Source of the DNA: Pseudomonadota bacterium
GTDB lineage: Bacteria > Pseudomonadota > Gammaproteobacteria > Pseudomonadales > Pseudohongiellaceae
Assembly (NCBI GenBank): GCA_027592275.1
Contig: JAQCKF010000024.1
Coordinates: forward strand, 1 to 46,919
Direction: 5' to 3'
Length of the DNA stretch: 46,919 nucleotides
Every line of letters starts with the position of its first letter. Position 1 is the first letter of the stretch. A program made the translations under genes and the position numbers. The notes below the pieces were generated by a model. The model ran no database searches. It saw only the letters and a program-made list of their open reading frames with translations, and was not told the origin of the DNA. Of the stretch, positions 17,161-25,578 are shown piece after piece.

Positions 17161-18384
17161 CTATTCGCTGAGTACGGCAGCCAGTTTATGCTGTTCGATA
17201 TAATCGGCTATATCAATCGGAGCGCCATTGGCAATCGATTCTTGTGCAGCACTCGCCACAATCATTGCCCACAAGCCTTGCAGCGGTGTTGCGCTATCTA
17301 CGATCTTTCCCTCCAAGCGATCGAGGAATGCATGGTGCTCATAATAAGTCGCACCATGATGACCAGACTGCTCGATCGCCGCCGGATAGCCGAGCTTAGT
17401 TGTGCGCGAAGCACCCTCTTCACCAAGATGGACGGAGACAGATGCCGCCGGTGATTTCTGCTGTTGTAGGTCCACCCTCTCGCAGGCCAGCAACCTTCCC
17501 TTATCTCCACATATCACCAACTCTTCATAGAAATCAGGGCAGAACATGTTAAGAGTGAATGTAGCGCGCACACCATTGCTGTAGTCAATAGTAACGAAGC
17601 CGTGATCATCGATATCGGACTTCTTGCCATCCTTCTCGAAGTCCAGAAAATTAACTGCCTGTCCGCCACTGGCATAGACACGCTGCGGCGTGGACTGCGC
17701 AAGTAAATTGATCAAGTCGAAGTAGTGACAGCATTTCTCGACTAGGGTCCCGCCGCTGTATTCGTTGAATTTGTTCCACTGCCCTACTTTATCTAGAAAC
17801 GGGGGCCGGTATTCGCTCATGCTAATTGTCTTAATCACACCTAGGGACCTACGAGATAGCGCCTCGTGAAAGGCTTCTACGTATTGCGCCTTGAACCGAT
17901 ACTGCAGGCCTATCTGGATGAATGAGGAATAGCTGTTCGCCTGCTCTACGATTCGAGCTGCATCGGCGAGCGAAGTCGCCATGGGCTTTTCTAGAAATAT
18001 TGGCTTACCGGATTTGAGCGCTACTTGCAGCACATCGAAATGGGTGAAATTTGGCGTGCAGATAAAGAGCGCATCGGCAGCAGGGTCCATACACGCTGCT
18101 TCTAAGTTATTGTAGCGATAGAGGCCGTCGCTCGAATAGTTTTTGAATCCTGCCTCTGCCGCATCAAGACTCTGCACACTAGTATCGAAGATGCCATGAA
18201 TGCTTGCGCGACCTAATGTCGCCGCGACACGCATATGCTCCTGACCAATCGTGCCAGTTCCTATAACAACTAGTTTATGGGAAGGTGCTTTTAATCGATA
18301 GAGGTATTTGTCTGACTCGGGAATATGCTGCTGATTGGCAGCAGTTTCGAAGGAGCGCAGTCTTGGTTTTTTAGAATCAGTCAT
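17161..18384 (-). CDS. Gfo/Idh/MocA-family oxidoreductase
   Basis: A 407-residue NAD(P)-dependent dehydrogenase. I use the ATG at 18384 (MTDSKKPRLRSF); a longer frame from 18432 would overlap the symporter gene by 44 bp. The Rossmann motif VVIGTGTIGQEH is at about 39-50, after an unusual N-terminal tail of about 35 residues. The family's catalytic lysine is Lys133 in LEKPMATS, and the second conserved site is EKCCHYFDLINLL. Such enzymes act on sugars, inositols and their derivatives. The gene begins 4 bp after the symporter stop, which implies translational linkage. Confidence 0.9.
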   Translation of the reverse strand: MTDSKKPRLRSFETAANQQHIPESDKYLYRLKAPSHKLVVIGTGTIGQEHMRVAATLGRASIHGIFDTSVQSLDAAEAGFKNYSSDGLYRYNNLEAACMDPAADALFICTPNFTHFDVLQVALKSGKPIFLEKPMATSLADAARIVEQANSYSSFIQIGLQYRFKAQYVEAFHEALSRRSLGVIKTISMSEYRPPFLDKVGQWNKFNEYSGGTLVEKCCHYFDLINLLAQSTPQRVYASGGQAVNFLDFEKDGKKSDIDDHGFVTIDYSNGVRATFTLNMFCPDFYEELVICGDKGRLLACERVDLQQQKSPAASVSVHLGEEGASRTTKLGYPAAIEQSGHHGATYYEHHAFLDRLEGKIVDSATPLQGLWAMIVASAAQESIANGAPIDIADYIEQHKLAAVLSE

Positions 18385-18388
18385 CTTC

Positions 18389-20146
18389 TCAGGCGTCCTG
18401 TTTGATTGTATCTGTGGTAGCGCCAGACCCAACGCCTATCAGAAATAAGGCTGGCGTATCATGACGCGCAATCCACCACCAGACAAGTACATTTACTGCA
18501 ATAAGTAGCATTATCAGCGGCCAGAATGCGGCACTCAATCCATCGACTAGGCCAATAGGCGAGAACAATAAATACAGAGCAATAACACAGGAGATCAAGG
18601 TAGTCGCACAGGGGATAGCGAAGCGCCATGGACTCATATCGACTTTGTTCCGCGCAGAGTAGGTCCATGCTTGACTCAGCGGATAGAAATGCCCTATCGC
18701 CAGCATGATACTTACCTCAACGATGAACAGAATGGCGTAAAGATGCAGAAAGTGGATACCAAGCAGGTCGTTAAACGCAAACTGAAAGAGCCCATAAGTA
18801 ATAATATGAAAAACAATAACTATCTTCGGGCCCAGCGCTGGAACCCGCTTCGTAAATAGTCCAACCATGACGATAGCGATGACCGGAATATTGTAGAAGC
18901 CTGTGAAGATACGGATGATCTGCCATAGGCCTTCTGGTGCAAACTGAAGCAGAGGCGCAACAATAAAGGAGAACAAGGCGATGACGATGCTGGCAATCTT
19001 CGCAACGCGAAGCAGTTGCGCATCGCTCAACTTCCCTTTCTTCATAGGCGCGTAGACATCGAGACAAAAAAGCGTGGCAGCACTATTGAGTAAAGAATTG
19101 AAAGAACTGAAGACGGCACCGAGTAAAACAGCGAGAAAGAAACCGGTCGCATAGACCGGCAAAACATCCCGAATGAGTTGCGGATAGGCTAGATCGATAG
19201 TCGCAAGACCCGGGCCATACATATGGAAGGCGATCACGCCGGGAATCATCATCATGAATGGCACTAACACCTTGAAGAACCCAGAGAACAGCACTCCCTT
19301 CTGCCCTTCTGCGAGGTTCTTCGCGCCAAGTGTTCGTTGAATCACATACTGGTTCGTACACCAATAAAATAGATTCGCGAACAGCATGCCGGTGAACAAG
19401 GTGCCAAATGGCGTTGGATCTGAGGATGAGCCGATCGCATTGAGCTTCTGTGTCTGCGTACTGGTAATGATATTCAGACCTTCGCCAATGCTGCCGTTGC
19501 CCAGAGCTGAAAGGCCGAGTAACGGAACGGCGATGCCGATTAAAAGCAGCCCGACACCGTTTAGAGTGTCGGAGATTGCCACGGCACGTAGACCTCCGAA
19601 TATTGCATACACGGCGCCGACGCAGCCAATGCAGACAATCGTCAGCGCCAATGCCTGGCTATAAGGAATATTGAGTAACTCTGGCACATCGAACAGCTGC
19701 AGGACGGCAATAGAACCAGAATAAAGGACCGATGGAATCGTAACTAGCCCATAGCCGACCATGAACAAGATGACCGACATACGCCTGACACCATCATCAA
19801 ATCTGTCGTTTAAGAACTCGGGCAAGGTAGTGAACGCGCCTGCCAGATAGCGCGGCAAGAAAATAAAGGCCATGCAGATGGTCGCGAAAGCGGCTGTCAC
19901 CTCCCACGCCATGCTGCTCATGTTGAAACCGTAGGCCGAACCGTTGAGACCAATCAATTGCTCAGCGGACAAGTTGGTAAGCAGCATCGAGCCGGCGATG
20001 AAAATTGCACTCAATCCCCTGCCTGCCAGGAAGTAGCCATCACTAGTGCTGACCTCACCACGAGTCTTGCTATATGACACCCACGCCACTAGTGTCATAA
20101 AGAAGATACAGCTAAGGATTGTCAGAAGGATTTCGTTGTTCGTCAC
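18389..20146 (-). CDS. Sodium:solute symporter (SSS family)
   Basis: A 585-residue inner-membrane symporter with about 14 helices. Family landmarks are DGYFLAGRGLSAIFIAGSMLLTNLSAEQLIGLNGSAYG in the first two helices, the GGLRAVAISDTLNGVGLLL region and VLLGAVFSSFNSLLNSAATLFCLD. These resemble sugar or inositol-type SSS members (SGLT-like) more than proline PutP, but that is a family impression. The start codon appears to be GTG. It is the first gene of a four-gene minus-strand run with Gfo/Idh oxidoreductase, aldo/keto reductase and dioxygenase, and so likely imports their substrate with Na+. Confidence 0.93.
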   Translation of the reverse strand: MTNNEILLTILSCIFFMTLVAWVSYSKTRGEVSTSDGYFLAGRGLSAIFIAGSMLLTNLSAEQLIGLNGSAYGFNMSSMAWEVTAAFATICMAFIFLPRYLAGAFTTLPEFLNDRFDDGVRRMSVILFMVGYGLVTIPSVLYSGSIAVLQLFDVPELLNIPYSQALALTIVCIGCVGAVYAIFGGLRAVAISDTLNGVGLLLIGIAVPLLGLSALGNGSIGEGLNIITSTQTQKLNAIGSSSDPTPFGTLFTGMLFANLFYWCTNQYVIQRTLGAKNLAEGQKGVLFSGFFKVLVPFMMMIPGVIAFHMYGPGLATIDLAYPQLIRDVLPVYATGFFLAVLLGAVFSSFNSLLNSAATLFCLDVYAPMKKGKLSDAQLLRVAKIASIVIALFSFIVAPLLQFAPEGLWQIIRIFTGFYNIPVIAIVMVGLFTKRVPALGPKIVIVFHIITYGLFQFAFNDLLGIHFLHLYAILFIVEVSIMLAIGHFYPLSQAWTYSARNKVDMSPWRFAIPCATTLISCVIALYLLFSPIGLVDGLSAAFWPLIMLLIAVNVLVWWWIARHDTPALFLIGVGSGATTDTIKQDA

Positions 20147-20238
20147 TAGGAATACGGCCTTAACACTGGAGTTTTAAAGAGAAGCAGTCTAACAAGCAGC
20201 ACTTACAGTGCCAATGGAACTGTGAAGATTGGAAGGCC

Positions 20239-21762
20239 CTAGTTCTTCGTCATTTCGCCGCGCAGATACTCTAGCGCGACAGTGATTGACTCGCCATCAA
20301 CATCTACCAAGCGGTTTGCCTGGCGCATTGCCGCATCGGGTATGCTATCGACGAGAGCTTCTAGAATCCGCATAAACTCGGGTTGTGCTGCCGCATTTGT
20401 TGAGGCCAAGATCATCGCGTCGTAGGCAAGCAATGCATTGCGTGGATCATCCAACAACAGCAGATCGTAGGCTGCCACGCGGCCATCCGTTGTATAAGCG
20501 CTGATGACATCAACCTGCCTCCCCGCTACAGCGGTATACATAAGCGACACATCGAAGGTGAGCTTATCTGCAAAGTCCATATTGTAGAGATCGCGCAGCC
20601 GAAACCATTCCGTTCGACCGAAGAACTCTAGATCGGAACCTGCGGAAAGCTCAGCGGCGATAGGTATCAAGTCTTCGATCGAAGTAACTCCGAGCTCGCG
20701 AGCACGATCGCGGCGCATAGCAAGTGCATAACGATTCCGAAACCCAGTAAAGCCTACCGTTGTTACATTCTGTTCCTCAAGAAATTCAACGACGCCGCTG
20801 CGAATTCCCTCTCTACCAGGATTACTTTCACGGCTCATGAAATTGGCCCAGACCATACCAGTATATTCAACATAGACATCCACAGTGCCATTGCGAATCG
20901 CCTCGTACACCACAGCCGAACCCATGCCCAAACGCTGCTCCACATTGAAGCCAGCCTCCTCCAGTTCCTGCGTCAGCAAGCCAGCCATGATGTACTGTTC
21001 GGTGAAGGGTTTTCCCGCCACGACAAAATCGGCGCGGGGCTTAGGTATCAGCCCGTACAATGCAAGGGAAACAATAATCGCGGTGACGCCATAGACACTT
21101 ATGCGGATGCGCTTCAGTCTTGCGGAATCTACTGCCTCACTGCGTTTCTCCAGCAGCCACTGCATAGAGGCAACTAAACTATCGAGGCCCACTGCCAAAC
21201 TGGCCGATGCCAAGCTTCCCACCGTGACAGCGACAAGATTACGAGTCTGTAAGCCGGTGAAAATATAGTTGCCAAAACTGGTTGCGCCTACTAGGGTCGA
21301 CAGAGTTGCCAAGCCGACGGTCCACACCATCGCCGTTCGAATTCCTGCAACGATTACCGGCATTGCTAACGGCAGTTTTACTTCGCGCAGTATCTGGTTC
21401 GGCGACATACCAATACCCTTTGCCGCATCAATCACTGATGCGGATACAGATTCCAAGCCGGTTACCGTATTACGCACTATGGGCAGCATCGAATAAAGAG
21501 TCAGCGCGATGAAGGCAGGCAGGAACCCGATGCGGCCACCTAAAAGCGCAACCACCAGCGCAAGTATCACGAGGCTAGGAAAGGTTTGAATAATACTGAC
21601 TACCGCAAGCAATGGACGCTTAACACGTGCCGATTGCTCCGCCCAAACTCCTAGGGGAACAGAGATTAGAACACCCATACTGATGGCGGCAAGAGTCAGC
21701 AGTAAGTGACCCTGAAAATAGGCTGGTAACAGCAGCAGCTGTTCGCGTAGATTGTCACTCAT
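20239..21762 (-). CDS. QAT-type ABC transporter permease fused to substrate-binding domain (OpuB/OpuC/ProWX-like)
   Basis: A 507-residue fusion. Residues 1-235 are a BPD-type permease with about six helices; the EAA loop that contacts the ATPase is at about 116-142 (IGMSPNQILREVKLPLAMP). Residues 242-507 form an OpuAC/ProX-like binding domain (GKPFTEQYIMAGLL, LGMGSAVVYEAIRNGTVDVY, VEYTGMVW). Members take up glycine betaine, choline, carnitine or related quaternary amines for osmoprotection or catabolism. The start overlaps the end of the ATPase gene by 8 bp, so the two are translationally coupled. The aromatic cage cannot be confirmed by eye, so the ligand stays open. Confidence 0.92.
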   Translation of the reverse strand: MSDNLREQLLLLPAYFQGHLLLTLAAISMGVLISVPLGVWAEQSARVKRPLLAVVSIIQTFPSLVILALVVALLGGRIGFLPAFIALTLYSMLPIVRNTVTGLESVSASVIDAAKGIGMSPNQILREVKLPLAMPVIVAGIRTAMVWTVGLATLSTLVGATSFGNYIFTGLQTRNLVAVTVGSLASASLAVGLDSLVASMQWLLEKRSEAVDSARLKRIRISVYGVTAIIVSLALYGLIPKPRADFVVAGKPFTEQYIMAGLLTQELEEAGFNVEQRLGMGSAVVYEAIRNGTVDVYVEYTGMVWANFMSRESNPGREGIRSGVVEFLEEQNVTTVGFTGFRNRYALAMRRDRARELGVTSIEDLIPIAAELSAGSDLEFFGRTEWFRLRDLYNMDFADKLTFDVSLMYTAVAGRQVDVISAYTTDGRVAAYDLLLLDDPRNALLAYDAMILASTNAAAQPEFMRILEALVDSIPDAAMRQANRLVDVDGESITVALEYLRGEMTKN

Positions 21763-22522
21763 TGCGCATCAGCTCCTCGAGACGCTGAGCCCTCCGTCGA
21801 GGCATCGCAACGATATCGCGCACATAGTCGTGAGATGGATTGTTTAACAACTCCTTCGGCGTGCCAATCTGCAAGACGACGCCTTCACGCATCACCGCGA
21901 TACGATCAGCCAGCAACAAGGCTTCAGTCATATCATGAGTAACCATGACTACCGTCAACGCCATGTTCTGCTGGATGCTCTTGAATTCTTCCTGGAGCTC
22001 GCTGCGCGTGATCGGATCAAGCGCGCCAAACGGCTCATCCATCAATACCACTTCTGGCCTTGCCGCCAGAGCTCGCGCCACTCCGATGCGCTGCTGCTGA
22101 CCACCAGAAAGTTGCGATGGACTGCGCTCGCCATATTCATCGAAGGGAAGCCCTACCATCTCCATGCATTCTTCACAGCGAGCGTGGATATCACCTGCAG
22201 ACCACTGCAGCAGCTGCGGAACTGCAGCGACATTCTCGGCCACGGTTCGATGTGGAAATAGGCCTATCCCTTGAAACACATAGCCTATATTGCGACGCAG
22301 TTGCTCCGGATTCTGATCAATCACATTGCAGTTATTAACCAGTATCTCGCCACTGCTTGGTTCTTCTAAACGATTGATCATCTTCAGAGTTGTGGTCTTG
22401 CCGCAGCCCGAGGCACCGATAAGACCGAGGAATTCACCGCGCTCTATAGTGAGGGATGTATCAGCTACAGCGAGCGTTGCTCCGCCGTCATATGACTTCT
22501 GTACATTTTTTAGTTCAATCAT
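21755..22522 (-). CDS. ABC transporter ATP-binding protein (QAT family)
   Basis: A 255-residue ATPase starting at the ATG at 22522 (MIELKNVQKSYDGG); the frame extends to 22585 but without homology. Walker A is GASGCGKT (36-43), the Q-loop Gln is at 84 (VFQGIGLFP), the signature LSGGQQQR is at 138-145, and Walker B VVLMDEPF is at 158-165 followed by the GALDP D-loop and the switch His in VTHD. This is the OpuCA/ProV type but without the C-terminal CBS pair that senses ionic strength in osmoregulated systems. It heads the two-gene importer with the fused permease/binding protein. Confidence 0.93.
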   Translation of the reverse strand: MIELKNVQKSYDGGATLAVADTSLTIERGEFLGLIGASGCGKTTTLKMINRLEEPSSGEILVNNCNVIDQNPEQLRRNIGYVFQGIGLFPHRTVAENVAAVPQLLQWSAGDIHARCEECMEMVGLPFDEYGERSPSQLSGGQQQRIGVARALAARPEVVLMDEPFGALDPITRSELQEEFKSIQQNMALTVVMVTHDMTEALLLADRIAVMREGVVLQIGTPKELLNNPSHDYVRDIVAMPRRRAQRLEELMRNE

Positions 22523-22772
22523 GAATGAAGCTATACTAGCAGTTAATCCCAATGCATGGGCTGAGCATGGCAACCCAATCAACATCTCCTTGCCAATGAC
22601 CGTGCATCTAGGGGTTATTTTTCCAAATCAAGGCATTGCGCACTAGATTGAATCGCAGCAGAATAGCGACTAAACCGCTCACAAATACATGGCGCTGCCT
22701 CTAAGGCTCAAGCAACGTAAGAGACTCAATAAGATCCCAATCTCTGAGAACGAGGTACCACTAGAAGTCTCA

Positions 22773-23060
22773 ATGAAAACTCTGCTTACAAATTTCCTGC
22801 TATGCACACTATTCGCTTGTAGCCCAGCGCCCGACACCGGCGCCACAAATACAGAGGCTAAACCTTTAGAAAAAGACGGCACTGGCAGTTTCAAACTGGC
22901 AAACAGGGAAATACGCGAAGAGACGCTGCAGATGCTAGGCGACGCCGACATCGAATACTGGATCGGCGACGACGGCGCTATTAACTATCACCTAGCCGAT
23001 GGTGAGGCAATCGACAGAATAGGTAACGATGTGATCCTGACCTACATACGCAGAAACTAG
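22773..23060 (+). CDS. Small putative lipoprotein, unrecognised
   Basis: I take the ATG at 22773 as the start, because it opens a lipoprotein signal (MKTLLTNFLLCTLFACS, lipobox LFAC); the frame reaches back to 22689 but that part is polar and unlike a signal. The mature part of about 78 residues is hydrophilic, with a Thr/Ala/Pro-rich linker and then a compact region ending YWIGDDGAINYHLADGEAIDRIGNDVILTYIRR. No family is recognised. A small membrane protein follows on the same strand. Confidence 0.6.
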   Translation: MKTLLTNFLLCTLFACSPAPDTGATNTEAKPLEKDGTGSFKLANREIREETLQMLGDADIEYWIGDDGAINYHLADGEAIDRIGNDVILTYIRRN

Positions 23061-23115
23061 TCAGCTGTTAACTTGATTCCTCTCATTTTTTAACGAGACA
23101 CTCTGGAAATTTTCA

Positions 23116-23409
23116 TTGGTCATTAATAGCAAAGACATCTCAAAGAAGTCGCTTTTTAAACTTCTTCTCGCCGGGTTCGGCATAGGGAACCTAGTGCTGT
23201 GGCTACTGTTAAGCATCGTATCCATCTTCGTGGGAGGCAGTATCGACATGTCGATCGAGTCAAAGTCAGGGCTCGCTGGATTTTTAGAGACCTTAGTCAT
23301 CTGGCCATTCTTCGCCCTACTCTGGGCAGCCTTTACCTGGCTCTTCTTGGTTCTTGGCCTAGCGATAGTCAATAGATTCACATCGCTCACTATTGAAACC
23401 AAGAACTAA
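23116..23409 (+). CDS. Small inner-membrane protein, unrecognised
   Basis: A 97-residue protein with two clear hydrophobic segments (about 13-40 and 57-85) joined by a polar loop (GGSIDMSIESKSGLAG), which suggests a helical hairpin in the inner membrane. It appears to start at a TTG with a weak GGAA upstream; no ATG lies near the N-terminus. It follows the small lipoprotein by 55 bp and converges with the cyclase-family gene. No family is recognised. Confidence 0.6.
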   Translation: MVINSKDISKKSLFKLLLAGFGIGNLVLWLLLSIVSIFVGGSIDMSIESKSGLAGFLETLVIWPFFALLWAAFTWLFLVLGLAIVNRFTSLTIETKN

Positions 23410-23418
23410 GACCGACTG

Positions 23419-24435
23419 CTAGAATGTCGCCAAAGGATTCACCGGCGAACCCATACCCATCTCTATTCGCAGCGGAGCCGCTGTGAACATGAAGCTATAA
23501 CGTCCTAAGTCCTTCGCCACTTCCGCCACGCGACCGAAATCGAGATTGTCGAAAATAGAAACGCCCAGAGAGACCAACGCTAGACTATGCAGCGGCAGGA
23601 ACACGTTGGGAATGCCGCTGGGCGCCACATCGTTCCACATGTCGTGACCGATCATGGCTACGCCTCGTTCCTTCAGGAAGTACGCTACGTCAGCATGATA
23701 ACCAGCGACGCCTTCTGAGGTTGGCCAAGCACCTAGCGCTTCGCGGCGCTTCCAGCGACCGGTATAAAGTAATATTACATCGCCGGGTTCGACGCGAACC
23801 CCTTGGATTTCTTCCAGTGCCACTAAGTCGTCATAGTTGATCGCCGTACCCGGCTCTAGCCAGCCATCAGGCGTTGCCCTGCCAGGCAACAGAGTTGCGT
23901 CGAACAGAACTCCACGAGTCACGATGCCATCTTTGTGTGCATTGATATCGCCACGCGGACAACCTCCTGCAGCCTCGACTTCCTGATAGGTGACACCGTT
24001 GTAACCACTGCCCTCGTACATGATATGGCAGTCCAGCGCATCAAGGTGACTATGTATAGTCCCGTGATAACTACCGCTGTACTCATAGCGATCGGAGGCA
24101 CCTGTTGGACTAACCCGCAGCACCTCACGCGTTAACACGGCAGAAGCATCGACAGCCGGCTCTTGATTCACATCGTGAGCTAGCGATACTACAATGCCTT
24201 CTTGAACTAAAGACGCAGCTTGTTTACGTTTTTCAGGAGTAATCAGATTTGCAGCACCGAGTTCGTCCTCGTCTCCCCATCGCCCCCAATTCGATAACTC
24301 ATCCATCGCTCGATGAAAATCCGCCTCTGTTTCCATAGGCGGATGGGATTGAGCTAAAGCGAATTGAGTGGTGACAGCAATCAACAATAGCGAAAGCTTT
24401 CTACAGTGACTAGAGACTCTGTGAAACGTCCTCAT
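23419..24435 (-). CDS. Exported cyclase-family (kynurenine formamidase-like) metal hydrolase
   Basis: A 338-residue member of the Cyclase family (PF04199), which includes bacterial kynurenine formamidase and isatin hydrolase. A signal peptide (about 1-28, ending FALAQ) predicts export, which is unusual for the cytoplasmic members. The metal-binding region is visible in SYHGTIHSHLDALDCH, a variant of the HxGTHxD...H pattern, and VILLYTGRWKRREALGAW and MIGHDMW fit the rest of the fold. It lies 36 bp downstream of the NHL-propeller gene on the same strand, which suggests a shared transcript. The substrate is unknown, probably an amide, lactone or cyclic amide. Confidence 0.85.
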   Translation of the reverse strand: MRTFHRVSSHCRKLSLLLIAVTTQFALAQSHPPMETEADFHRAMDELSNWGRWGDEDELGAANLITPEKRKQAASLVQEGIVVSLAHDVNQEPAVDASAVLTREVLRVSPTGASDRYEYSGSYHGTIHSHLDALDCHIMYEGSGYNGVTYQEVEAAGGCPRGDINAHKDGIVTRGVLFDATLLPGRATPDGWLEPGTAINYDDLVALEEIQGVRVEPGDVILLYTGRWKRREALGAWPTSEGVAGYHADVAYFLKERGVAMIGHDMWNDVAPSGIPNVFLPLHSLALVSLGVSIFDNLDFGRVAEVAKDLGRYSFMFTAAPLRIEMGMGSPVNPLATF

Positions 24436-24471
24436 ACTCGCATCCTATTATCTTAGTACCAATACAATCTG

Positions 24472-25524
24472 TTATGGACGAACGCGAACATATTTCTGTA
24501 ACTTTCTCGGTGCAGGCTCTCCGCCAAACAGATTGCCAGCAGCATCGGCGGCAACGAACTCGGCGCCGTTACCTGTTGTGCTTCTCGGGTCGCCCGTTGG
24601 AAGTTGAATGAAATAATTCACCCAACCAAGCTGTGCGTCACCGATGCGGATGCCCATCTCCCAGCCGGGGTTCTGCACATCGTCGGACTCGGAATCTGCC
24701 ACATAGATATTGTCATGCTGATCGAAGAAGATGCCGCTCGGTCGACCGAACTGAGTCCATTGTGCGAGAAACTCACCCTCTTGCGTAAACAACTGAAGAC
24801 GATTGTTGGAGCGATCGCCAACAAATATACGCCCGCGCTGATCGATCGCGATAGTATGCAGTGTTCTGAATTCACTAGGCGCGTAACCAGGTTTGCCCCA
24901 TGCCATGATGAAATTACCACTGGCATCGAACTTAACCACCCGTCCGTTTCCGTCGTTCTGGTGCCCATCGGCGATGAACACATCACCGTTGTCGCCAATC
25001 ACCACATCGGCCGGTGCATTAAAATGGTCTGGACCACTACCGGATTCACCGGGCGTACCCAATACCATTAACACCTCACCCGTCGGCGAGAACTTAACGA
25101 CCTGATGGCCCCGTGCATCTCCATCGGGTATACGCGCATCGCTAACCGCATCGGTAACCCAGACATTGCCGTCTGCGTCCACATCGATGCCGTGAGGCCA
25201 GATGAACATGCCTCCGCCGAAGCTCTCGACCACTTGGCCTTCGCTGTTAAATTTCAACACTGAGTCTAAATCTGAATCCACACACTCATTACCAAAGCGA
25301 TCTGGTGCTGTTGCATCACAACGCACAACGGCCCAAACATGTTCGCCGTCCGGGTCAACATCGAGATCACCAACGGCGCCCTGAATTCGGCCATTCGGCA
25401 ACTCCGCCCAGCCTTCTATACTGGCATAGGGATTCGAATAGGCCTGCGACAGTGCTGCGCTGGATAACAGTAAAAATGGTAGGGCTAGAATAAGTCTTGA
25501 GAGAAGAGACTTGGCTTGCATCAT
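24472..25524 (-). CDS. Exported NHL-repeat six-bladed beta-propeller protein
   Basis: A 350-residue protein with a signal peptide (MMQAKSLLSRLILALPFLL, cut after LSQA). I chose the ATG at 25524 because CGGAG lies 7 nt upstream. The body consists of NHL-type repeats such as PHGIDVDADGNVWVTDA, VVKFSPTGEVLMVLG, NGRVVKFDASGNFIMAWG and IAIDQRGRIFVGDRSNNRLQLF. It resembles the peptidyl-glycine alpha-hydroxyglycine lyase propeller and many secreted bacterial propellers. It could bind a ligand, bind metal or act as a lyase; no activity can be fixed. It is flanked by a TonB-like protein upstream and the cyclase-family enzyme downstream. Confidence 0.85.
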   Translation of the reverse strand: MMQAKSLLSRLILALPFLLLSSAALSQAYSNPYASIEGWAELPNGRIQGAVGDLDVDPDGEHVWAVVRCDATAPDRFGNECVDSDLDSVLKFNSEGQVVESFGGGMFIWPHGIDVDADGNVWVTDAVSDARIPDGDARGHQVVKFSPTGEVLMVLGTPGESGSGPDHFNAPADVVIGDNGDVFIADGHQNDGNGRVVKFDASGNFIMAWGKPGYAPSEFRTLHTIAIDQRGRIFVGDRSNNRLQLFTQEGEFLAQWTQFGRPSGIFFDQHDNIYVADSESDDVQNPGWEMGIRIGDAQLGWVNYFIQLPTGDPRSTTGNGAEFVAADAAGNLFGGEPAPRKLQKYVRVRP

Positions 25525-25578
25525 AGTATTACTCCGGTAGTTCTGTTTGTTGTTCTTAATTCGGGTAGCTTGCCGCAA

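Noticed and set aside
22523..22585. 21-residue upstream extension of the ABC ATPase
   Set aside because: The canonical ATPase start MIELKNVQKSYDGG is at 22522, and the extension has no family match.
24604..25071. 155-codon plus-strand frame inside the NHL gene
   Set aside because: Antisense shadow of the propeller repeats.
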